Translations under genes and position numbers: made by a program | The notes under the pieces: model-generated | Seen by the model: the letters and a program-made list of their open reading frames with translations, nothing else | Databases searched by the model: none | What the model was told of the DNA's origin: nothing | Shown here: one piece after another, positions 24,461 to 32,549 of the stretch | Layout of the letters: each line of letters opens with the position of its first letter | How positions within the stretch are numbered: the first letter of the stretch is position 1 | Source of the DNA: Streptomyces lomondensis | GTDB taxonomy: Bacteria; Actinomycetota; Actinomycetes; Streptomycetales; Streptomycetaceae | Reading direction: 5' to 3' | Length of the DNA stretch: 64,000 bases | Assembly: GCF_014651035.1 (NCBI RefSeq) | Contig: NZ_BMWC01000009.1 | Location: 310,001-374,000 of the forward strand

Positions 24461-25974
24461 GCGCCGGGCGCGGCGAGCGCCTGGCCGACTGGTTCGACGG
24501 CCGGCTCGGCACCCACACGCTCGGCCGCAAGTACCTGCGCAAGGTGTTCCCGGACCACTGGTCCTTCCTGCTCGGCGAGATCTGCCTGTACAGCTTCGTG
24601 GTGCTGGTGCTCACGGGCGTGTATCTGACGCTGTTCTTCCATCCGTCGATGAACGAGGTGGTGTACGACGGGAGTTACACGCCGCTGAACGGCGTGCGCA
24701 TGTCCGAGGCGTACGCCTCCACGCTGGACATCAGCTTCGACGTGCGCGGCGGGCTGCTGATCCGGCAGCTGCACCACTGGGCGGCGCTGGTCTTCGTCGC
24801 CGGGATGCTGACGCACATGATGCGGCACTTCTTCACCGGCTCGTTCCGCAAGCCGCGCGAGGTCAACTGGCTGTTCGGCTGGCTGCTGCTGTTCCTCGGC
24901 CTGTTCGAGGGGCTGTTCGGCTACTCGCTGCCGGACGACCTGCTGTCGGGCACGGGCCTCAGGTTCGTGCACGGCGCGCTGCTGTCGGTGCCGATCGTGG
25001 GGACGTATCTGGCGATGTTTCTGTTCGGCGGCGAGTTCCCCGGCGACGACATCGTGGCCCGGTTCTACTCGCTGCACGTGCTGCTGATCCCCGGGGTCAT
25101 GGCGGCGCTGATCGTGGTCCATGTGCTGCTGGTCGTGTACCACAAGCACACCCAGTTCGCGGGCCCCGGCCGCACCGAACGCAACGTCGTGGGCGCGCCG
25201 TTCATGCCGGTGTACCTGGCGAAGGCGGGCGGCTTCTTCTTCCTGGTGTTCGGGGTGCTGGCGCTGATCGCGGCGGTGGCGACGATCAACCCGGTCTGGT
25301 CGTACGGCCCCTACCGCGCGGACCAGGTGTCGACGGGCGCCCAGCCGGACTGGTACCTCGGCTTCGCCGAGGGCCTGGTGCGGATCATGCCCGGCTGGGA
25401 GATCACGCTGTGGGGGCACACGCTGGTGCTGGGCGTGCTGATCCCGATCGTGGTGTTCCCGCTGCTGCTGGTCTTCATCGGTGTGTACCCGTTCCTGGAG
25501 GCCCGGTTCACCGGTGACCGGCGCGAGCACCATCTGCTGGACCGGCCGCGCAACCGCCCGGTCCGCACGGCGATCGGGGCGGCCTGGATCAGTCTCTACC
25601 TGGTGCTGCTGGCGGGCGGCGGCAACGACATCGTGGCGACCCGCCTCCATCTGTCGATCAACACGGTGACGTGGGCGGTGCGGATCGGGATGTTCGTCGT
25701 CCCGGCGGCCGTCTTCGTCGCCACCCGCCGAATCTGCCTGGGGCTGCAGCGGCGCGACCGGGAGCTGGTGGCGCACGGCCGCCCCACCGGGGTGGTCAAG
25801 CGGCTGCCGCACGGCGAGTACGTCGAGGTGCACGAGCCGCTGAGCCGGGCCCGGCTGCACACCCTGACCGCCCATGAGCGGCCGGGGGAACCCGTCGGGC
25901 ACGAGCCGCCGCGCCGGGCCGTGGCCGGGCAGGTCAGGACCGGGCGCGGCAGAACTCCCGGACGGTCCGGTTGA
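24457..25974 (+). CDS. Orphan cytochrome b (QcrB-like) coupled to the ECF41 gene
   Basis: 505 residues with about eight transmembrane helices. The heme-ligand helices are recognisable: LHHWAALVFVAGMLTHMMRHFF and FYSLHVLLIPGVMAALIVVHVLLVVYHKH, each supplying two His; the Qo-site region shows PDWYLGF rather than PEWY. It resembles actinobacterial QcrB of the cytochrome bcc complex, which normally sits in a qcrCAB operon; no Rieske or cytochrome c gene is here. The GTG start overlaps the sigma-factor stop, so the sigma factor and this protein are made together. It could replace the main QcrB under stress or serve another redox chain (inference). Its 3' end overlaps the convergent hydrolase gene by 41 bases. 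Confidence 0.88.
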   Translation: MSAGRGERLADWFDGRLGTHTLGRKYLRKVFPDHWSFLLGEICLYSFVVLVLTGVYLTLFFHPSMNEVVYDGSYTPLNGVRMSEAYASTLDISFDVRGGLLIRQLHHWAALVFVAGMLTHMMRHFFTGSFRKPREVNWLFGWLLLFLGLFEGLFGYSLPDDLLSGTGLRFVHGALLSVPIVGTYLAMFLFGGEFPGDDIVARFYSLHVLLIPGVMAALIVVHVLLVVYHKHTQFAGPGRTERNVVGAPFMPVYLAKAGGFFFLVFGVLALIAAVATINPVWSYGPYRADQVSTGAQPDWYLGFAEGLVRIMPGWEITLWGHTLVLGVLIPIVVFPLLLVFIGVYPFLEARFTGDRREHHLLDRPRNRPVRTAIGAAWISLYLVLLAGGGNDIVATRLHLSINTVTWAVRIGMFVVPAAVFVATRRICLGLQRRDRELVAHGRPTGVVKRLPHGEYVEVHEPLSRARLHTLTAHERPGEPVGHEPPRRAVAGQVRTGRGRTPGRSG

Positions 25975-26725
25975 AGGCGTCCGGGGCCTCCATGTTGCTG
26001 AGGTGCCCGATGCCGGGGAGCACGACCAGCGTGGCCTCGGGGATCGCTTCGAGGAACCGGTGGGCGACGGGCTCCACCGGGGAGCGCGCGTCCAGCTCGC
26101 CCCACAGCAAAAGCGTCGGCACCTCGATCGCGGGCAGCAGGTCGCGCTGGTCGGTCCCGGCCATGATGGTGGCCTGGGTCCGCATGCTCTGGGCGCGGGT
26201 GTCGGCCGACATCACGGACAGCAGCCGTACGGCTTCGGCGGGTGGCTCGGCGGCGAACAGGCCCGGCATGGTCGGGGCGAACTCCTCGGCCGGGACCGCG
26301 AGCATCCGCTCCGCCCCCTCGACCCGCGACCGCACCTCCGCCGCGGACAGCGAGCCCTTCCAGCCGGCGAAGGTGTCGACCAGGAGCAGCGTCCGGACGA
26401 GGCCGGGATGGTTCCGGTACAGCTCCAGCACGACGGTCCCGCCCCAGGACAGGCCGAGCACATGGGCCGGGCCCAGGCCCACGTCCTCGATGACCGCCGC
26501 CAGGCAGCGGGCGTAGTCGGCGAGGACGAAGGAGGGCGGGACGTCGGAGGAGCGGCCGGCGCCCGGTTCGTCCCAGGCGACGACCGTGAACTCGTCGGCC
26601 AGGTCCGCGAGCTGCGGGCGGAACAGGCGGGCGTCCGTCGTGGCGCCGTGCGCGAGCACGAGGGGCGGGCCCTGGCCCACCCGGTCGTACGCGACCTCGA
26701 TGCCGTCGACCCGCACCGCGTGCAT
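25934..26725 (-). CDS. Alpha/beta hydrolase
   Basis: 263 residues of the canonical alpha/beta-hydrolase fold: oxyanion region HGATTD, nucleophile elbow GLSWGG (Ser near residue 94), acid Asp in LLLWGELDARSPV and His in LPGIGHLSNMEAP. Size and cap region match small esterases, 3-oxoadipate enol-lactonase-like enzymes and haloperoxidase-like proteins; nothing fixes the substrate. ATG at 26725. It converges on the cytochrome b gene and overlaps its last 41 bases. Confidence 0.85.
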   Translation of the reverse strand: MHAVRVDGIEVAYDRVGQGPPLVLAHGATTDARLFRPQLADLADEFTVVAWDEPGAGRSSDVPPSFVLADYARCLAAVIEDVGLGPAHVLGLSWGGTVVLELYRNHPGLVRTLLLVDTFAGWKGSLSAAEVRSRVEGAERMLAVPAEEFAPTMPGLFAAEPPAEAVRLLSVMSADTRAQSMRTQATIMAGTDQRDLLPAIEVPTLLLWGELDARSPVEPVAHRFLEAIPEATLVVLPGIGHLSNMEAPDAFNRTVREFCRARS

Positions 26726-26801
26726 GACACCAGGCTACGCGCGGGTGCCGGGGGCGTCCTGTCGGCGGACTCCCCCGGCACGCGGCTGGGGCGCAGCGCC
26801 C

Positions 26802-29045
26802 CTATCCCTGGTCCGCCACGAAGGAGGCCATGCGGGTCAGGGCGGCGTTCCAGTTGATCGTGTGCTCGTTGGTCGACCAGGACTGGATGTCGTCGATGTA
26901 GCAGAACTGCCCGACGCACCCCTGGAGTTTGCTCTGCGCGTAGGGGTCCTGGATGCTCGAGTTCGGTCCGCCGGCGAGGGTGCCCTTCGGCGGGTTCGGC
27001 AGGTTCGGGTCGAGCTGGCGGGCGTACCAGCGGCTGTGCTGGTTCTGCGCGCTGACCTCGCCGTAGCCGGTGACGTAGGAGATGTTCAGCGCGTTGCGGC
27101 CCAGGATGTAGTCCATGCTCTCCAGTGCGCCGTCCCGGTACTTGGCGGCGCCGGTGAGGTCGTACGCGGTGGCGAGGACGACGGCGTTGTTGAGGACCTG
27201 GTGGCTGGAGCCCCAGTCGTAGACGTTGCCGTCCGGCGCGTACGGCATGCCGTAGGGGTGTGCCTTCAGGGTGGCCAGGTAGCGGTCGGCGCCCTTGACG
27301 ACGGACTGGCGGACCTTGTCCCGGCCGGGCAGCTTGTTCGGCACCGTGGCGAGGTCGAGCCGTCCCGCCGCGCCCGTGCGGGCCCAGTCGAAGCCGACCG
27401 GGCTGAAGATGTCGGCCGTGTGGACCGGGGACTTCAGGACGTACTCCTCGAACCGCTTCTCGCCGGTGCTGAGGTACAGCTCGGCCGCCGCCCAGTAGAA
27501 GTCGTCGGTGACGTCGCGGTCGGGGTAGGCGCCGCCGCCGATGCCGTCGTTCTCCGAGGCGTAGCGGTCGGGGTGGGCGAGCGCCGCCGACCAGGCCTTG
27601 CGGGCGGCCGCCAGCGCCTTGTCCGCGAACGCCTTGTCGTAGGGCCGGTAGAGGCGGGCCGCCTGCGCGGCCGTGGCCGCCAGGTTCAGCGTGGCGGCGG
27701 TGGACGGCGGGTGCAGCTCGCGCTTCTGCGGGTCGTCATGGGGCATCAGCGGCAGGCCGGTCCACTGCTCGTCGTGCATCTTGTGGTGGGCCATGCCGGC
27801 CAGCGGCTTGCCGTCGGGCACCTGCATCTTCAGCAGGAACTCCAGCTCCCAGCGGGCCTCGTCCAGGATGTCCGGCACCTTGTTGCCGCTCTCCGGGATG
27901 GCGAGGCTGCCGTCACCGAGCTTGCCGGCGTCGCCGGTGCGGGCGTGCAGCGCGCGTTCGTGGGTGCTCAGCACCTCCCAGACGGAGATGCCGCCGTTGA
28001 CGACGTACTTGCCGTGGTCGCCGGCGTCGTACCAGCCGCCGCTGACGTCGAGCGTGTAGCCGCAGACGCCGGGCTGGCAGGGCACGGCGGTGTCGCCCTG
28101 GTTGGGTGCCACGCCCACGTGCCCGGCCTTGCGGCCGTAGCCGGGCCGCAGGTCCTCGCGTATCGCGATGCCGCTGCGCTGGGTGTAGTAGTACTTCGCC
28201 GAGTCCAGCCGGAGCCGCTCGTAGACGCTCGCGTCGATGTCGAAGGGGCGGCTGGTCTCGCCGTCGGCGACCAGCGTGAAGCCGGTGCCCTTCGTGCGGT
28301 GGGCGCCGAAGTCGATCGAGTGGACGTTCTGCCCGGAGGAGCCGTCGACACCGCGCGGCACGGTCGTGCCCCGGGCGACGACCGTGCCGCCGGAGTTCCT
28401 CAGCTCCCAGGGCAGCTTCGCCGTGGCGTCGGTGACCAGGGTGGCGTTCTTCGGCCCGGCCGGCAGGTAGGCGACCTGGTTGACCCGGACCCGGGGCCCG
28501 GTGTCGGGCTCGTACGGCTCCGGCGCGACGCCGCCCAGCAGGGAGACGTCGTCCAGGCAGAAGCGCCAGGCGTCCGCGCTGCCGCCGAGCTGGAAGCCGA
28601 CCTGGGCCTGGGTGGTGTCCACGGGCGAGGTGAAGGTGTAGGAGTAGCTGTCGCCGGAGACGCTGAGCTGCGGTGTCACCTCGTGGTAGGTGTCGTACGG
28701 CGACACCGACAGGCCCACGATCGCCCGCACCACGTGCCCGGCGGGGGTCCCGGTCGCGCTGAACGAGAAGCGGTACGACTGCCCCTTCACGAGGGTGATG
28801 TCGTTCTGCCCGACGGCGGCGTCCCAGCGGTTGGTGGTGCCGCCGGGGACGTCGGCGCAGAGCCGGCCGTCGGACAGGCCCGCGGTGACGTTGCTGGTCG
28901 TCCACCACGGATCGGTGGAGGTGTCGAAGGTGCCGTTCCTGACCTGCTCGACCTCTTCGGCGCCGGCCGGTGCGGAGGGCAGCGCGGTGAGCGCGGTCGC
29001 CAGGAGGGCCGTCAGGGACAACAGGGCGGTTCTGCGTCGTTTCAC
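26802..29045 (-). CDS. Secreted glycoside hydrolase family 9 endoglucanase with CBM4-like domain
   Basis: 747-residue cellulase. Signal peptide about 1-31 (MKRRRTALLSLTALLATAL). Residues 32-180 form a CBM4/9-type carbohydrate-binding domain (VRNGTFDTSTDPWWTTSNV ... WRFCLDDVSL). An Ig-like CelD N-domain follows (about 190-275, VRVNQVAYLPAGPKNATLV), then the GH9 (alpha/alpha)6 domain with the catalytic-base motif GGWYDAGDHGKYVV and the proton-donor motif TNEHTINWNAAL near the end. It hydrolyses beta-1,4-glucan outside the cell. GTG 29045 is set by GAGGAG seven bases upstream. A perfect CebR box lies 39 bases before the start, so expression should be released by cello-oligosaccharides. Confidence 0.95.
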   Translation of the reverse strand: MKRRRTALLSLTALLATALTALPSAPAGAEEVEQVRNGTFDTSTDPWWTTSNVTAGLSDGRLCADVPGGTTNRWDAAVGQNDITLVKGQSYRFSFSATGTPAGHVVRAIVGLSVSPYDTYHEVTPQLSVSGDSYSYTFTSPVDTTQAQVGFQLGGSADAWRFCLDDVSLLGGVAPEPYEPDTGPRVRVNQVAYLPAGPKNATLVTDATAKLPWELRNSGGTVVARGTTVPRGVDGSSGQNVHSIDFGAHRTKGTGFTLVADGETSRPFDIDASVYERLRLDSAKYYYTQRSGIAIREDLRPGYGRKAGHVGVAPNQGDTAVPCQPGVCGYTLDVSGGWYDAGDHGKYVVNGGISVWEVLSTHERALHARTGDAGKLGDGSLAIPESGNKVPDILDEARWELEFLLKMQVPDGKPLAGMAHHKMHDEQWTGLPLMPHDDPQKRELHPPSTAATLNLAATAAQAARLYRPYDKAFADKALAAARKAWSAALAHPDRYASENDGIGGGAYPDRDVTDDFYWAAAELYLSTGEKRFEEYVLKSPVHTADIFSPVGFDWARTGAAGRLDLATVPNKLPGRDKVRQSVVKGADRYLATLKAHPYGMPYAPDGNVYDWGSSHQVLNNAVVLATAYDLTGAAKYRDGALESMDYILGRNALNISYVTGYGEVSAQNQHSRWYARQLDPNLPNPPKGTLAGGPNSSIQDPYAQSKLQGCVGQFCYIDDIQSWSTNEHTINWNAALTRMASFVADQG

Positions 29046-29083
29046 GTCTGGGCTCCTCAGGGGAGGTGCGGGTGGCGCTCCTG

Positions 29084-29097
29084 TGGGAGCGCTCCCA
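29084..29097. promoter_or_regulatory. CebR operator (TGGGAGCGCTCCCA)
   Basis: A perfect 14-bp palindrome TGGGAGCGCTCCCA, identical to the consensus known for CebR, the LacI-type repressor of cellulose/cellobiose genes in Streptomyces. It is 39 bases upstream of the GH9 cellulase start and placed to block its promoter. Confidence 0.9.
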
Positions 29098-29197
29098 GAT
29101 GCGGACGCAGGCCATGCTTGTGGCAGATGTGACACGCCGTCAACGGTCCGGACGGGACTGGCCGTTCCCTGCCCGTCCGGACCGCGCGGCTTCGGGC

Positions 29198-32100
29198 TCA
29201 GGCAGCCGGCGCCTCCAGCCGGCTGATGCGGATCGCGCCCCGGGCCTCGTCCGGGTGGCGGCTCGTCAGCGTGAGCCGGACGCGGGAGCCGCGGACCGCC
29301 CTGAAGGTGATCACGGTCGGGGCGTCCGAGGCGGTGGCCCAGTCGATCGCCGTGCCCTCCGCGGCTCGCCACGCCCGGCCGTCCCACACCGCCACCTCCA
29401 CGGCCGCGGGCAGGCTGTGCGTGGCGTCCACGGTGAAGGAGACGTCGACCCGGTCGAAACCGCGTGCGCGCCCGAAGTCGACCGAGACCCAGTCCTGCGT
29501 ACGCGCCCCGTCGAAGGCGGGCAGCAGGGCGGTGGCCTGCTTGAAGAAGCCGTTGGACCAGCCGGTGGCCGGGTCGCCGTCGAGCATGGCGGCGGGCAGG
29601 GTGTCCGGGCGGCCGGAGTAACTGGCGTCGGCGTGCGGGTAGGTGACCGGTGCCGGATGCTCCGGCCGGAACGCGGGCGGCTCGGTCTCGGCCCGGTCGC
29701 GGGCCGGTGTGGCGCGTACGGTCGCGGTGCCGGGGCGCAGGCCGTCGGCCCAGGCGGTCACCTTCACCGCGCCCGTCCTCGTGCCGGACCGGACGATGGC
29801 GAGGGCCTTGCCGTGGAAGGCGGTGCGGGTGCTCGCCTGGTAGCGCTCGGCGCTCTCCTGGCGGCCGTTGTCGAGCCCGGCGAGGGAGCCGTTCGCCACC
29901 TCGAAGGAGAGCAGGTGCTCCGCGCCGGGCACCACGACACCGCGCCGGTCGACGACCTCGGCGGTCACGAAGACCAGGGAACGGCCGTCCGCGGCGAGGG
30001 ACGCGCGGTCCGGGGTCAGGCGTATGGCGTGCGGGGCGCCGGCGGTGCGCAGCACATCCGTGGCGACCACCCTGCCGTCCTGCCGCGCCACGGCCTTCAG
30101 CTCGCCCGGCCGGTAGGGCACCTTCCAGGTCAGGTGGAGCTTGCCGGCGCTGCCGTTGGGGCTGGTGTAACTGCCGGGGTAGGGGCCGTCGGTGAAGGTC
30201 TTGTCGTCGCCGGTCGCCTCGGTCGTCTCCAGGTACGGGCGGCCGTCGACGGTCTTCTTGGTGTCGAACCGCCTCACGCCCAGCGACTCTCCGTTGAGGT
30301 ACAGCTCGACGGTGTCGACGTTCGAGTAGGCCCAGACCTCGACGGTGTCGCCCTCGGCGTGGTTCCAGCTCATCGGCAGTAGATGGACCATCGGCTCGCT
30401 GACCCACTGGCTCTGGAACAGGTAGTACATGTCCTTCGGGAAGCCGGCCGTGTCGACCGCGCCGAAGAAGGACGCCTTCACCGGGAAGACGTCGTACGGC
30501 GTGGGCTCGCCGAGGTAGTCGATGCCCGACCAGAGGAACTGGCCCGCGAACCACTTGCGGTCCCGGTCCTTCTTGTGGCCGTACTCGCCGCTCATGGTCC
30601 AGGAGGCGAGGTTGTTGTCGTAGGAGGAGGTCCCGCGCTTGCCGGGCGTGTGGTTCTCGCCCGTGTTGAGGTGCTCGGGTTCCTGGTACTCGCCCCGGGT
30701 CGAGGTCTCCGACGAGGACTCGGACTCGAAGAGGAACAGGTGCGGGTAGGCCGCGTGCAGCTGGTCCACCGACTTGGCGGTGTTGTAGTTGAGGCCGAGG
30801 CCGTCCAGCTTGGCCAGCATCAGGTCGGCCGCGGAGCCCTTGGCGGGCAGGCGGCGGTACTTGTCGGAGCCGATGACCAGCGGTCGGGTGTCGTCGGCGG
30901 ACTTGATCGCGGCGATGATCCGGTCGGCCATGGCGAGGCCGGCGGTGGAGGTGGAGTCGGGGACCTCGTTGCCGATGGACCACATCAGCACGGCGGGCGA
31001 GTTGCGGGCCGCCAGCACCATCTCGGTGGCGTCCTTCTCGCCCCACTCGTCGAAGAACCGGCCGTAGTCGTACCGGTTCTTGCCGGTGCGCCAGCAGTCG
31101 AACGCCTCCACCAGCATGATGACGCCCAGCTCCTCGCAGACCTGGATCACCTCGGGCGCGGGCGGGTTGTGGGCGGTGCGCAGGGCGTTGACGCCCATGG
31201 ACCGCATGATCTCCAGCTGGCGGCGGACCGCGTCGATGCTGACGGCGGCGCCGAGTGCGCCGAGGTCGTGGTGGAGGTCGACACCCCGGATCTTGTGGTG
31301 GGTGCCGTTGAGGAAGAAGCCCTCGTCCGGGTCGAAGCGGAAGGTGCGGATCCCGAAGACCGTGCGGTAGGTGTCGGTGGTCCGGCCGCCGACGCGCAGC
31401 TCGGTGTGCAGGGTGTAGCGGCGGGGGCTCTCGATGTCCCACAGCTCGGGGCGCCGGACCGTGAGCTCGTGGGTCTCGGTGTGCTCGCCGGTGACGGCGG
31501 CCGTGGAGGAGGTACGGGCGACCGTCCGGCCCTTCGGGTCGACGATCCGGGAGACGACCTCGACGTCCGCGCCGGTGCCCGACGCGTCGACGACCGCGGT
31601 GGCGACCCGTACGACGGCCCGCTCGGCGGAGATCTCCGGCGTGGTGACACGGGTGCCCCAGCGGGCCACGTGCACCGGGTCGGTGATCACCAGGCGGGCC
31701 TCGCGGTAGATGCCGCTGCCCGAGTACCAGCGGCTGCTGGGCAGGCGGTTGCGGACCTCGACCGCGAGCACGTTCTCCGTCGTGCCGTCGGTGTGCACCA
31801 GATCCGTGAGATCGAGGGCGAAGCCCGTATAGCCGTAGGGGTGGCGGCCGGCCTCCTTGCCGTTGCAGTAGACGGAGGAGTCCATGTAGACGCCGTCGAA
31901 CTCCACCGAGATCCGCTTCCCGGCGAGAGCGGACGGCAGAGTGAAGGCGAGGCGGTACCAGCCGAGGCCGCCGGGGAGGAAGCCGGTGCCGCTGGTGGTG
32001 CCGTGCTCGGTGGTGGGGGTCTGCTCGATGCTCCAGTCGTGCGGGACGGCGATCTCGCGCCAGCCGGAGTCGTCGTACCCGGGGAGGGCGGCGTCGGCGA

Positions 32101-32293
32101 AGGCGCCGGTCGGGTCGGTGATCCCGCCCGGGTCGGCCAGCGCGAAGCGCCAGCCGTCGCGCAGGGGGACGGTGCGGCGGCCGGACGCGCCGCTCGCCTC
32201 CTCGGCGGCCCACGCCTCCGGGGCGCCGAGCAGCGCTCCGGCCGCGGGGGCTGCCGCGGAGGCGAGCAGGACCGATCTACGACTGACCGACAT
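29198..32293 (-). CDS. Glycoside hydrolase family 2 (beta-galactosidase-like), Tat-exported
   Basis: 1031 residues. The N-terminus SRRSVLLASAAAPAAGALLGAP carries a Tat-type twin-arginine signal. GH2 sugar-binding jelly roll (about 45-210), immunoglobulin-like domain (about 215-310) and TIM barrel (about 315-600) follow; the acid/base Glu is in MWSIGNEVPDS and the nucleophile Glu in LFLFESESSSE. A DUF4982-like domain and bacterial Ig domain come next, then a C-terminal discoidin/F5-8-like domain (about 890-1031). Probably releases beta-galactosyl or related residues from plant polysaccharides. It lies downstream of, and on the same strand as, nothing in this window; the GH9 gene follows 152 bases later from its own CebR-controlled promoter. 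Confidence 0.92.
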   Translation of the reverse strand: MSVSRRSVLLASAAAPAAGALLGAPEAWAAEEASGASGRRTVPLRDGWRFALADPGGITDPTGAFADAALPGYDDSGWREIAVPHDWSIEQTPTTEHGTTSGTGFLPGGLGWYRLAFTLPSALAGKRISVEFDGVYMDSSVYCNGKEAGRHPYGYTGFALDLTDLVHTDGTTENVLAVEVRNRLPSSRWYSGSGIYREARLVITDPVHVARWGTRVTTPEISAERAVVRVATAVVDASGTGADVEVVSRIVDPKGRTVARTSSTAAVTGEHTETHELTVRRPELWDIESPRRYTLHTELRVGGRTTDTYRTVFGIRTFRFDPDEGFFLNGTHHKIRGVDLHHDLGALGAAVSIDAVRRQLEIMRSMGVNALRTAHNPPAPEVIQVCEELGVIMLVEAFDCWRTGKNRYDYGRFFDEWGEKDATEMVLAARNSPAVLMWSIGNEVPDSTSTAGLAMADRIIAAIKSADDTRPLVIGSDKYRRLPAKGSAADLMLAKLDGLGLNYNTAKSVDQLHAAYPHLFLFESESSSETSTRGEYQEPEHLNTGENHTPGKRGTSSYDNNLASWTMSGEYGHKKDRDRKWFAGQFLWSGIDYLGEPTPYDVFPVKASFFGAVDTAGFPKDMYYLFQSQWVSEPMVHLLPMSWNHAEGDTVEVWAYSNVDTVELYLNGESLGVRRFDTKKTVDGRPYLETTEATGDDKTFTDGPYPGSYTSPNGSAGKLHLTWKVPYRPGELKAVARQDGRVVATDVLRTAGAPHAIRLTPDRASLAADGRSLVFVTAEVVDRRGVVVPGAEHLLSFEVANGSLAGLDNGRQESAERYQASTRTAFHGKALAIVRSGTRTGAVKVTAWADGLRPGTATVRATPARDRAETEPPAFRPEHPAPVTYPHADASYSGRPDTLPAAMLDGDPATGWSNGFFKQATALLPAFDGARTQDWVSVDFGRARGFDRVDVSFTVDATHSLPAAVEVAVWDGRAWRAAEGTAIDWATASDAPTVITFRAVRGSRVRLTLTSRHPDEARGAIRISRLEAPAA

Positions 32294-32345
32294 GGCGGCT
32301 CTCCCTCATCAGGGCCCAGAAGTACTCACAACTCATCGAGAACAA

Positions 32346-32356
32346 ACAGATTCTGT
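32346..32356. promoter_or_regulatory. Short palindrome ACAGATTCTGT upstream of GH2 gene
   Basis: An 11-bp odd-centred palindrome in a lower-GC stretch, 53 bases upstream of the GH2 start, in the divergent region shared with the phosphatase gene. Placement suits an operator for the GH2 gene, but it is short and no regulator is known to me for it. Confidence 0.3.
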
Positions 32357-32549
32357 CGATGCGTCACACCGGGCCGTCAAGGGTGCGGGAGTGGTCTTCT
32401 GCCCCCGAGGGCACATCGGCCGGATGCGCACCTCGACCGCGTGGGCCGGGCGGCAGGGGGGTTACCGGTCCACGCCGGGCGTCCACGGACTAGTCTGGAA
32501 CTCAAGTGACCTCCCTGTTTACTGTGAGTGTCCGTATGGAGTGGCGACG

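Noticed and set aside
26802..32213. A single 1803-residue protein joining the GH9 gene with sequence upstream on the same strand
   Set aside because: The upstream part is a shadow frame of the GH2 gene without domain resemblance; the GH9 protein has its own signal peptide, ribosome site and CebR operator.
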